NCBI GenBank assembly: GCA_003313425.1
Contig: NHZP01000002.1
Location: 682,001-746,000 of the forward strand
DNA length: 64,000 bases
Origin: Pseudopyrenochaeta lycopersici
Taxonomy: Eukaryota; Ascomycota; Dothideomycetes; Pleosporales; Pseudopyrenochaetaceae
Reading direction: 5' to 3'
Part shown: in pieces, positions 48,764-58,158 of the stretch
Layout: every line of letters starts with the position of its first letter
Numbering within the stretch: position 1 is the first letter of the stretch
Notes under the pieces: model-generated
Database searches by the model: none
Told to the model about the DNA's origin: nothing
The model's input: the letters and a program-made list of their open reading frames with translations, nothing else
Position numbers and translations under genes: made by a program

Positions 48764-50274
48764 ATGGGTGAAATCGAAGAAGTGAAGGACGGACGGACTA
48801 TCCGGGAGACTTCACCAGTCAGTCACCCGTCGGACCTTTCGCCACAACCAACAGTTGCAGTAGAAGAAAAAGAGACATTCGTTCAGAGAGTACTGAAGCC
48901 TGGTTCAGTATGGCAAATCATCATCGCCGCGTTGCTCGCAATTGCCATCGGCATGATTGTCACCACGCAGGTGGATGAGGTTCCCGAAGCAGCGATCGCT
49001 CTTACAGCGATCTTTGGTACCCTCTGGTTGCGCGCTTTAAGAGCTGTTGGTATGTTGGTGACCCCCTATTTGCATTCGCAAACTGACAGTCAGTGCTCCC
49101 AATGATCGTTACCGCGATGATTATGGCAATTCAACGCCTTCGCAACATGGCTCAAGGAGGGGGTAAAGCCGGAAAGCTCGCCCAATGGACCATCGGTTAC
49201 TACGTAGTCACTACTATCATTGCCGTTGCACACTCCTGCCTCCTTGTCGGTTTGGTATGGTCAAAGCTGATGAACGTCGTCAGCGGTGATCAACTTGCTG
49301 TTGCAGAGGACGACGAGGAGATGGTGAGCGAGCGAAAGGAAGTTGAAATTCACCAAGTCGTAGTTGACATGTTCAACTCGCTGGTACCACAGAACATCGT
49401 CAATGCTCTGGCCACCGACAGTCTCCTTGCAGTGCTTGTTACCTCGGTCGTCATCGGGTACGTGATCAAGCCGGGCGGCGCGCTCATGCGTGCAGTCGAG
49501 GAGGTGGAGGCAATTATCATGCGGATTATCACAGTGTTGATCTATTTCGCCCCAGTCGGAGTCTTCTTTCTCATTATGCCTAATCTGTTCCGGCTCGACA
49601 TCGCTGAGATCGGAATGAATCTTGGAATACTCATCGGTGGAACGCTATGCGGCATGGTCCTCCATCTCTTCGTCATTATTCCACTTATCTTCGTCATTAT
49701 TACGAGGAAAAACCCGTATACCATGTGGCTGAAGTGCAGCCCGGCTTGGATTACTGCTTGGGGCACCGCCTCAAGCGCAGCGACACTACCAGTCACCATT
49801 CGATGCGTATTGGAGAGAGGCGTTCCAGTCACAGTTACTAAATTCACTGTCCCGCTTGGATGTTTAATCAACATGGATGGAACGGCAATTTACTTTCCCA
49901 TTGTCGTTGTGTTCCTGGCCGCCACACAAGGCATCACCTTGAATGCGGTAGACTACATCACTGTCATTTTGCTTTCAACGCTCGCATCTATTGGAACTAC
50001 ACCAATCCCTAGCGCAAGCTTGGTGCTCGTTGTCATGATCGCTGGAAGTGTTGGAATTCCGATTACCGGGATGTACGCTGTGGTCGTGGCAATTGACTGG
50101 TTCTTGGATCGATTTCGAACGGCTGTGAACGTTAGTTGTGATACCTTTGCAGCTATCATTGTAACCAAGATTACAGGTATTCAGGATGAGGAGGGCGAAA
50201 CGTACGAGGAAGCTGCGAATGTTGACCCAAATACAATGGGACGAAGAGAAGAGGTGGGCGAGAACAGGGTGTGA
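48764..50274 (+). CDS. Dicarboxylate/amino-acid:cation symporter (SLC1/DAACS family)
   Basis: Two exons, 48764-49049 and 49094-50274, joined across a 44-nt intron, give 488 residues. The start lies in GGACCATGGG. After a 45-residue acidic tail come the helices of the glutamate-transporter fold. Diagnostic motifs: SSAATLPVT near residue 321 (the Ser-rich tip of hairpin 1), NMDGTAIY near 354 (cation site in helix 7), PIPSASLVL in hairpin 2, and N-V-S-C-D in helix 8, which keeps the Asn and Asp of the N-x3-D cation/substrate site though Cys replaces the usual Gly. Such carriers import glutamate, aspartate or C4-dicarboxylates with Na+ or H+. The C-tail is acidic and hydrophilic. It stands between two gene-poor, secreted-protein-bearing stretches. 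Confidence 0.92.
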
Positions 50275-50661
50275 GTGGTGTTGCAATTTCGTAATGTTCT
50301 AGTTGTCCAGAATAGCTTAAGAATATCAGACCCAGTATCACATACATACTTTCTAGCTTTCGTGGCCGTAAATTTTGATGGCTCTATTGGTCAGGTCTGA
50401 AATCATTCCGTATGCTAGCTATGCTAGGTACAGGCACAGATCCTGGCCAAGTCAAGCACGATAGATCATTTAGGCAGAACCAACGCAGTCATATTCTCAT
50501 ATCTATTGGTTGATAGTTAGCTACTGTGTCTAACGCAAGTACGTTCCGATTTGCATCAAAGTACTAACCCGCAATCCAAATTCCAACGACAATACAAGGG
50601 ACAAACATACTGATCTGAAGGAAATAGCATGTACTTTGGTAGCACTGTCGAACTTCCCATA
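50275..50661. other. Convergent 3' flanks
   Basis: The 387 bp separates the stops of the symporter gene (plus) and the F-box gene (minus). It is AT-rich and without frames, as expected for two terminators. Confidence 0.6.
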
Positions 50662-51522
50662 CTATATTTGAGGCTCAATGGTCAAAGATGAGAGTGGCCG
50701 TTGATCCGCCGGCGTTGCGTTGTTCAGATAATGCAATTTGGTGAGGGCTGGTAAGGAGGACAAATCTGCTTTTTCGTCATCCTTCCAGATGCCGAACATT
50801 TGTCTGAGTACCCTATTTGGAGAGGCTCCACCAAGAGAGTGTGAAATGGAGAGATACTCCAGATTTGGAACCAAAGCGAGGAGCACACCGCACAAAGGTC
50901 GTGCATAGCTTATTTGGAGCTCGTCTCTCCAAGAATCCTTTAGTGCTGCGGTGAACATTGTTTGGTCAATGATGCTATCAGTCTTTAGCAAGAGGTCGGG
51001 TGGCGGCGGTCCGAATGGCTTGCTAAACCAGAGTCCCATTTTTGCAGCTTCCTCACTTGTACAAATTAATTCCTCCCAGGGCGGAAGACCAATGCGTAGT
51101 CGCCGTACCGACTTTCTAAGTTCAGGACGGTTGGTTAAAAGTCGAACCAGGCTCTTAATAGAGTCAGCTCCATCAAACCCGCCAAGGACAACTGTATGGA
51201 TGAGTGCTTCTTGCGCAACTGGTCGCAACTGCTTGCATGTTCTTGATAAGTTTACCAGGTCGGCGGCATCAATCACGAAAATGGTCCGTTCGCGGCCGTC
51301 AAAGCGCTCTTCCTTCTCCATACGAGGAAAATCGACGCGTAGAAATCCAGAAATTTTGAGTAAGAGCTCATTAGGAAGAGTTGTCAATCGCGATGTCGTC
51401 CCATTCGTCCGCTGATATCGCAGCGTCTCGCGCATGTTACCTGAGAGGGTGTATTTGGCGAAAGATGTGGCCACGCCCGAGTCAAACTTGCGATGCTCCC
51501 ACTGATAAGTCGTATTCTTCAT
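50662..51522 (-). CDS. F-box domain protein, short
   Basis: Intronless, 286 residues. An F-box-like motif starts near residue 46: LTTLPNELLLKISGFL, continued after an insert by DAADLVNLSRTCKQLRPVAQ, the standard two-part pattern of fungal F-box proteins. The rest contains leucine-rich-like stretches (RRLRIGLPPWEEL, LVPNLEYLSISHSLGG) and a short C-terminal tail. F-box proteins recruit targets to SCF ubiquitin ligases through Skp1. Fungal members of this type are often 400-600 residues, so this copy may lack part of its substrate-binding domain, or the family simply varies. ATG 51522-51520 is taken as start; an open frame just upstream (51828-51535) is out of frame with it and is not claimed. 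Confidence 0.7.
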   Translation of the reverse strand: MKNTTYQWEHRKFDSGVATSFAKYTLSGNMRETLRYQRTNGTTSRLTTLPNELLLKISGFLRVDFPRMEKEERFDGRERTIFVIDAADLVNLSRTCKQLRPVAQEALIHTVVLGGFDGADSIKSLVRLLTNRPELRKSVRRLRIGLPPWEELICTSEEAAKMGLWFSKPFGPPPPDLLLKTDSIIDQTMFTAALKDSWRDELQISYARPLCGVLLALVPNLEYLSISHSLGGASPNRVLRQMFGIWKDDEKADLSSLPALTKLHYLNNATPADQRPLSSLTIEPQI

Positions 51523-53370
51523 GGCTTTGGTGCTCTAAGCAGTCTCGGGTTGTGTTGTAATGTAGTCCACACTATAGCTACTCAGAAAGGTTGGCGCGGA
51601 TGCACTATAATACAGTGATGGATTTGGAATGTAAGCGGCGGAAATAACAAAGCAGGTGAAATCGAACAGTTTGAGTAATGAGATAATTGCGTGGAGGTAT
51701 AATTCAAATAAAGAGTCATGTTGTGTGAAGGCGGACGTGAAGCTCAGCTTCCGGTGACGGTTACGAAGGAGCTCGTATTTTCTTGAGCGTTCAGCTACAC
51801 CTAATTGGGACCAAAGCCGAGCGCTCAAAAAATACCAGGGCCTTGTTTAAAATAAACTTGAAGCCTAACAACTAGATGAATAGACTAGTTTTTAAAATTC
51901 TAAATAACCTATTTCATAGCTCCTATTGTTGTCATTTTTTGTGGAGCCATGTGCTAGTCTCCGCACCAACTAACCGGTTAACTATGTGTTCATGTTCCTG
52001 CAGAAGAGTTATGAAGCATGTATTTTGCGAGGTAAAGATCTATGATGACCACAAAATGCTAAATTCGAACCCAAAGTCAAAGAATGACCGACTGATATCA
52101 TTTTCATGTACCTAATTCGATGGCTGGCTATCAGCAAGGTGGATGCTGGACTTAGTTCTCTCAATCTAATCCACCAAAAGCCGTTTATGCTATTAGAAAC
52201 GGAATTCAAAAGCTTACCCCTTTGACTTTCAATTTGAACTCGCATAGTACAGGGTGAGTTTCTATTCGGTGCCAAATCACTAAATCGAACAAAATTGAAA
52301 TAAAACGGTCCACTCTTCTTGCTACCCCGTACAATGTGCTGCAGATGACTGTATTTCTCGAAATTCAGCCATAAAAGACGCATTATCGGTGGAACAGGAC
52401 ATTTCAGGAGTATTCATGATGTTCAGGTGTCTGTCGTGACTCGTTAATCATTTCCTTTATAGTACATGAGTACGCTGAACTTCCATGTCCCCTGAGGTCT
52501 GCAGTTGTCGTACACACTTCTGAACGGGAATGTCTGTTGAAAAGCAGTCATGCCTTGCAGCCCACTTCTGGATCCATCGCCTTGTCTTGTTTGAATAGTA
52601 TTTCAATGCCCCGATTGAATAACATGCTGTTGCAGACAACGCGCCGTGACATGTTGTACCGCACTGCTCGTGCCCTGGGTACAGCAACAGATTTCCACGC
52701 TCAACCACCAGCCTGTGCGCTAGCTTCTGCGACGGGCTGTGCTCAATTAGACTATATAGCTGGCTCCTACGAGCCTCCTGAATGGACAGTGGTCCATCTA
52801 ATAGACCACCCAAGCTACTATTGCCCAGCTCCTTGTTTTTCCTCCACACGTTCAAAATAAGATTCTGTTTGTATCTTAAATTAGAATATTCAGGAATATA
52901 GGATATGTATAAACACAGTCAATATCCTTGAGAAGATGAACTATCGGTAGTTGTATCGGCTAGGTCTTTTGTAGATAGAGACTATTGGGTTATCTTCCTA
53001 ATTGTGTTTAAATTCACATGCAGATATACAACTAAGCTAGCTTGTGAAAACCCTAGCATAGGGAGATTAGGGCCGACTATGAAAGTAATTGCTGTCAAAA
53101 TATATACTCAAGGGCAGGATCTTTCATACTACCAGCTAGAATTAAGCGTCTTCGCGCCTGACATTCCCCCGCCTCCAAGAACTTTGGCGCACAAACATTA
53201 TTAATCTAGGATTAGAGACTTCGACGCTTCCTAAATAAGTCAAAAAAAAAGATGACCTTTGAGGTCTAGTGTAGCCAGGTGCCGTTGGTGGAGGTCATAA
53301 ATCTCAAATTCCGGAACATTAGAAACGATTCAGCTATAATACATAGAACACACTCTTCTACGAGGAAGTG
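51523..53370. other. Gene-poor region with repeat relics
   Basis: The 1.85 kb stretch is AT-rich. 51762-51811 resembles 58930-58979 (39 of 50 positions by eye). A minus-strand frame at 52457-52855 (132 codons) has a fairly coding-like composition but no family match; it overlaps a plus-strand frame of similar length, so it is not claimed. Confidence 0.4.
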
Positions 53371-53377
53371 TATAAGA
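53371..53377 (+). promoter_or_regulatory. TATA-like box of the second secreted-protein gene
   Basis: TATAAGA lies about 130 nt before the ATG at 53505; a second AT-rich site (CTATAATA) is near 53333. Confidence 0.45.
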
Positions 53378-53504
53378 CCAAGTGAGGCACTCCATTAGAC
53401 TCTTTCTTCAACGCACACCTTTCATCACAAACACTGTATTCCTCCATCTCTCAACCTCAATCGGACCATTTATTCCAACCTCTCACGAAGCACTAGCATA
53501 CAAC

Positions 53505-53831
53505 ATGCTCCAAAAACTTGCAGCCGTTATCTTTCTAGTCCTTGGAATCACTCATGCTGTCCCGACACCTGTGGTTGAGGCCCACGGGGATCCAGAATGC
53601 CCTCCACTTGCCGCATGGCTGATGCACCACGAACCTACAAGCACACACTACTCAGTCTGCACTGCCTATGATGCAGACTGGGTACGTTTAAGGTTCTTTA
53701 TAGGAACAGATTAAATATTTGCTTACAAAAAACAGTCAAACTGCTGCAACCGCGGAGTTGGTCCGGACCCTCCCATTTGGCCAGCGCAACCCCTTCGGTC
53801 TTGCTCCGACCCCGTCTTCTGGCGGAACTAG
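53505..53831 (+). CDS. Small secreted protein, 90 residues
   Basis: Two exons, 53505-53681 and 53736-53831, joined in phase 0 over a 54-nt intron (GTACGT...AACAG), give 90 residues. The first 18 residues form a typical signal peptide (MLQKLAAVIFLVLGITHA) with a Val-Pro-Thr-Pro start of the mature chain. The mature protein carries five cysteines, including a CC pair directly after the splice junction, and several Pro and Trp residues. Without the splice, the frame ends seven codons into the intron. The odd number of cysteines means one may be free or pair between molecules. The frame is open upstream of the ATG but that part lacks secretory features. Size and composition fit a candidate effector or surface peptide; the role is unknown. 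Confidence 0.7.
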
Positions 53832-54872
53832 AAGATATTCTTGGTTTCAGTTTGCGTATTGAAGAGCGTTTCGCCAATTTGGGCCAGTTCTATAAGAGAC
53901 AAAGCATAGGGCCGAATAATGAAGCACGCTGTATTCGAGATAGACATTGCCAGATGTAGAAACCACCAAATTTAGATATTCAGATAATAAAAAAGTAGTA
54001 TTATGGAGCTTGGATGGATTATATGCCATGTTTCTTGTATTTGGCTTGATTGTTCCACTTTGAGACTGATCAAAGTGTTTCGCCACAATAATAACACACC
54101 ATCTTTGGGTAGACTTCTTGGCTTTCAGGAGCGATAACTACTCAATTAATTGTTTCCAGATCGAGTACCAGCTTATGAAATGCACAGCAGTAACCTTAAC
54201 AAGCTTGATTAAATCTATAGATATCTAGATAGCAAGTAAATTTACGTTAATAGGTAGCTACACCGCTTACTCCATTTTTTACTCCCCTCGTCCTGTACAT
54301 GCTAGGATATTGCCTAAGTAAACTCACACTCTTGGTATTATGACATCGACACCACCGCAAAGTAACTTCTTCGGATAAATATGTTTTCATAGTTGCATTA
54401 ATGCACCTACTGTGCTATCATCAAAGAAGTTTACCAAGGCACGATTTCAAGGCCTTCTCGTCTGGATTTGCAGCTACGTAACAAAGGTGGACACCCATTG
54501 ATTGGAGATGAAGCCAGAGTATTGAATTCACACATTATTTTGGCATCTATTCAATTTCCGAATACATATATTTGCGGTTCTTAAGAAAAGAACTGAGAGA
54601 GAATCTGATTTCCTCATGGTTCCCACGTTGAAAAGTGTTTCTGGTTGCACCGTCTATGAGAAATGGCAATGGTCCCAATCTTATACTTGGTACTCTATTG
54701 GCTTTAGAAGAACGCCATGCATAACCTTCTCTTACAATATTACTGTTACCATACGGCATTCATGTCGCTTCCCATATGTCGGCGTTCCGACTCATGACCA
54801 CCCGATTTGCAGCAAGTCCAGCATTTCTATATCTTGTTAGCCTAGATTATTATTTCAAAATCTTAAGGGTTA
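53832..54872. other. Gene-poor AT-rich region
   Basis: About 1 kb between two small secreted-protein genes that converge here. Dense stops in all frames; nothing recognised beyond probable 3' flanks. Confidence 0.5.
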
Positions 54873-55214
54873 CTACTTACGCCGACTTTTTCCGAATGCT
54901 GCCTTATGTTAGCGAATCCATTTCGTCAAATGTGTTACGAAGGAAAGAGGATGTTGGTCGCTTACCCAGCCATCACCACATGTATCCAGAGGCACCCTGG
55001 CACAAACCCTCGTACAGCGCTTAGGCTTGGGTTTAGGTGGGTATTGGGTCGGATAAGATGGTGGCTCGAAAGGTGTGGGCGTAGGCGTAGGCGTAGGTGT
55101 AGTTGCAATGACTGTAGGTTGGGGGTAATGATGCGGTGGTCCCCAGAAAGGCCAAGAAAAAGCAGAAGCTGTCGTTAGAGCAGCTGCGCCAGCGATTAAA
55201 ATAGAAATCTTCAT
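54873..55214 (-). CDS. Small secreted proline-rich protein
   Basis: Signal peptide MKISILIAGAAALTTASA, then a mature chain rich in Pro, with FSWPFWGPPHHYP, a Thr-Pro repeat (TPTPTPTPTPF), a PPKPKPKRC stretch, and a cluster of Cys (CTRVC, DTC) at the end. I favour two exons, 55214-54966 and 54902-54873, because a 63-nt intron with GTAAGC donor, CTAAC branch site and AAG acceptor keeps the frame and ends in a short basic tail (92 residues, stop at 54875-54873). If unspliced, the frame ends at 54909 with 101 residues. The Thr-Pro repeat is a likely O-mannosylation stretch, so a wall-associated or apoplastic location is plausible. No family is recognised. The TATA box lies 75 nt upstream of the start. 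Confidence 0.65.
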
Positions 55215-55288
55215 TATTGCTGTATTCGTATGGTTTGGATGGTTCGGTGTAAAGGGAATGACATCTTGTAGAGCAGGGCAACGGTTGA

Positions 55289-55296
55289 TATATATA
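55289..55296 (-). promoter_or_regulatory. TATA box of the proline-rich secreted-protein gene
   Basis: TATATATA lies about 75-80 nt upstream of ATG 55214 on the minus strand, with ordinary leader sequence between. Confidence 0.55.
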
Positions 55297-57599
55297 CATG
55301 TCTGAGGTTGCACAAAATATTAAGGCATCATCCGCGACGTTCATATTACGCGCAATTCTAAGTTGGTTTGCCTAAAATCCTTAGGATCCTTGAAAATCCT
55401 AGAATGAGAATTTAGGGCCAGAAAAAGCTTAGCGCGCGATATGGAAGACTTCGCCCCCTTTCATCCCAACGAAGATTCATTTACGTGTAACCCGATAGCC
55501 GGGACCCGAACTGAACTCCGGTCTTATCGACGCGTAATCTGAAGATCACTACTGTATTTTGTAGACGTACCTGCGTGGCTGTTCCTATGTGATGATTAGC
55601 CACTTGCTTCAAGCGACACGTTGCAAACAGAAACATTTGCTCCTCCCTAGGTCAATCGGCTGATACGAGAGTACCTATGAATTCTACAGTCCTACAGTAT
55701 CCCACTCATCATATTCTAATTTCTAAGCAGCAACCCATTACCCCACAGCGCTCCCTTCTAAGCCCCCCCCCCCCCCCCCCCCCCCCCTCACAATGAATTC
55801 TTCTTGGCTATTAATACGCTCTAATAATTGATAGCAATTCCGAGTTATTTTGCTGCATAGATAATGGATGTAACAGCTTGTGCATGCGCATGCTAGCATT
55901 GCGTACCAATTGAAAGATTTATTGAACACCTACCTAATGTAAGGTAGAAATTATAGACGTGGAAAGTTAACGATGCCACATCGAAACTTTTAGCCAGACA
56001 AAGCGACGAGCGTTGTTATAACAATCTGGATCTAGATATGCAATGATACATTATACCACCGGAAAGAAAATGCGCTGCTAGATCAACTCGCGTACATCGC
56101 TTTCTATCCCTCCGAAATCCATACTCATCTGTTCTGGTTTATGAACAAGAGCGGATTGCCACACAAGAGCTCGATAGTGAAAGTAGATAGATCGCTTGCA
56201 AGCATATTTCACCATACGTTGCGAAGCCCAAGAAATGCTGCCAATTACCTGTACTGCTATTCAACATAAGATCAACGATTCTGGACTCAAACAAGCAGGA
56301 TCAAAGTTTCTGGAAGATCACCAAGGCATCTCTGATACAGATAGATGAATCACATGTAGCACAATGAATGCTGATACCTTTTTCGCAGGCTACTCTTCTG
56401 GCCTTTTCCTCTTGACCACCTTGTAGAAGTTAGGAACTGTTGTTGCCAAGAATAAACCTGGACCTGCAAGGAACGACGCCGGTCAGTATATCAGTGCACA
56501 TAAAAGAACGAGGCTTGTTCCACTGGCATACCCCCAGATATTTCAGAAGATTAGGGTCGCTCTTGACTATGCTATTATCTTCTATTCTAAAATTCTCTCC
56601 CAGAGCTGTGGTGTGGCGATAGTCAATACCTTGCTCTTCTAGGAGTATTTTAATGAAAACTGCTGTATGTAACGTTATTACCCTTTCAGTAGAAACGACT
56701 GAACTTTTCGGACAATTGGTCATGCTGTGCTTACTTTCACTCCGTTCTGCCGCGATTGACGAGGACTAGGTGGACCTGCCGTCTGCAAACCTGACCTAAA
56801 ATACATCGCGGTACGCTTTTGGAAGCGCTCTACGTATTTCGCATGTCAATTAGTAGTATGGGACTTAAAGTCCGAAGAATAGCCAAGAGTATTGTGCCAT
56901 TGAAGATATCCACCAGAACGAAAACGTGATGTGATCACCTTACTGGTACGGTCGCCCGTACTCAGTCGCACTTACCTTCTCCACCAAACCGATCTTGGCA
57001 AGCGATCAGCCGCAAGAACATACTGGCTGAGCGTTTGCAGTACTCATAATTCCACACAGGAAGCCTCTGAAGCCAGGCCTTCTATCTTATTGTCTATTCG
57101 TTCGCTCCATTTTGTGATTGTTGTTTAAATTCTGCACTTGAAACAAGAGGCATTTACAGATGGTGGCCGAGACCCTGAGGTATTTTTGTCGAGTGCACTA
57201 AAAATGGAGATACTTTGGAGAATCTCACCTTTATTTTTACCTGTTCCAAAGCACATGTCAAATCATTTCATTAATTCCTTTCCTTTCTTTGTGGACGCTG
57301 GAGTTTTGAACCAGCCAACTGCGACACCAGCTTCGTGGCCTCTTATACGCTGAAGAATCTCGACCACTGCGACCACTTCATCAACGTTAAAGCCTTCAAA
57401 ATCAATCAATTTGAAGCCAGTAATTACAATTACTCAGGTGGAGCAAGTTGCTCTTAGTTGGCCCTATGCTTTCGTATTATTTGACCACATCTCGAATTTG
57501 ACCAGTACATCAGGTTGTTTGAGCATGAAACATAGTAGTCGAAGAACATATTTGCAAGATGGGCTTCTCATTATGCATCGTATAACTCATGATTTGTCA
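55297..57599. other. Gene-poor region with coding-like fragments
   Basis: About 2.3 kb. A run of 25 C residues sits at 55763-55787. On the minus strand between about 57070 and 56430, three segments look like exons of a decayed gene, but they are broken by stops; see findings. A tRNA-like stretch near 55490-55560 was examined and rejected. Confidence 0.4.
55763..55787. repeat. Poly-C tract, 25 nt
   Basis: A pure run of 25 C residues (G on the other strand) in an AT-rich gene-poor region. Its length is likely to vary between isolates and may be mis-assembled. Confidence 0.9.
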
Positions 57600-58051
57600 C
57601 TAATTCTCATTGACGCAGAAGTAGCTGCTTAGCTTATCGTCAAAATCCCCCGTAGAAACTGGTGGTCCATCAATGGGAGTCTCTGACAAATTCGCCACAC
57701 CAGGATATCCAATGGAAAAATAGCCGGCGCTTGAATCACAATCAGAGTTGCTGCGTTCGGTATCAGGTCTCGGTTCATATGATATGAGCTAGTTTAGTGG
57801 TGAGCTTACACAAAGAAGTGGCAAGTGCTGCCCTCATCAGGACCAGCGGCGCTGACTAGATCATTGAGATCAGCGGCAAGTGGAACACACTCGCTCGGAG
57901 CGGATGGGATATGGACGCAGTAGCCAGTAAAATCCGGGTCGTTGCAAAGATACACCCAAGTGATATCGCGTTTGTCGACGTTGATATTGGATGCTGGTGC
58001 GGCAAGGGCGGCGGTAGCAGAAAGTGCGATGATGGTTGTGAAGAGTTTCAT
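57600..58051 (-). CDS. Small secreted cysteine-rich protein with KR propeptide site
   Basis: Two exons, 58051-57810 and 57750-57600, joined across a 59-nt intron (GTAAGC...CGCAG), give 130 residues. The signal peptide is MKLFTTIIALSATAALA; a short pro-region ends in Asp-Lys-Arg, a Kex2-type site before Asp-Ile-Thr-Trp. The mature chain has six cysteines, enough for three disulfides, with a duplicated pattern: aromatic residues, F-x-G-Y-C, C-x-P-L, then G-Y-F-S-I, a Pro-Gly turn and D-F-D-D-K-L-S-S-Y-F-C near the end. Repeated F/Y-x-G and Ser positions recall beta/gamma-crystallin-like secreted fungal proteins, but that is inference. Without the splice the frame stops one codon past the donor and loses the second half. 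A candidate effector or antimicrobial; role unknown. Confidence 0.8.
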
Positions 58052-58150
58052 GGTGTCAGGTACGGATGTGTGATGTGAGAATGATGCTGGAAGTCTCTGA
58101 TCGGGAAGAACTGAGGTGTGATGCTCTCCGGTCGGGTTTGTCATGGCTCC

Positions 58151-58158
58151 TTCTTATA
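58151..58158 (-). promoter_or_regulatory. TATA-like box of the KR-site secreted-protein gene
   Basis: TATAAGAA on the minus strand lies about 100 nt upstream of ATG 58051. Confidence 0.5.

Noticed and set aside
51535..51828. Frame of 97 codons directly upstream of the F-box gene
   Set aside because: Not in frame with it; part of it belongs to the dispersed repeat shared with 58930-58979.
52457..52855. Minus-strand frame of 132 codons
   Set aside because: Composition is somewhat protein-like, but a plus-strand frame of similar length overlaps it and no family or partner exon was found.
55485..55565. tRNA-like stretch (minus strand, B-box-like GTTCGGGTCC)
   Set aside because: The invariant A of the T loop is missing, the T stem does not pair properly and no D arm or acceptor stem could be folded.
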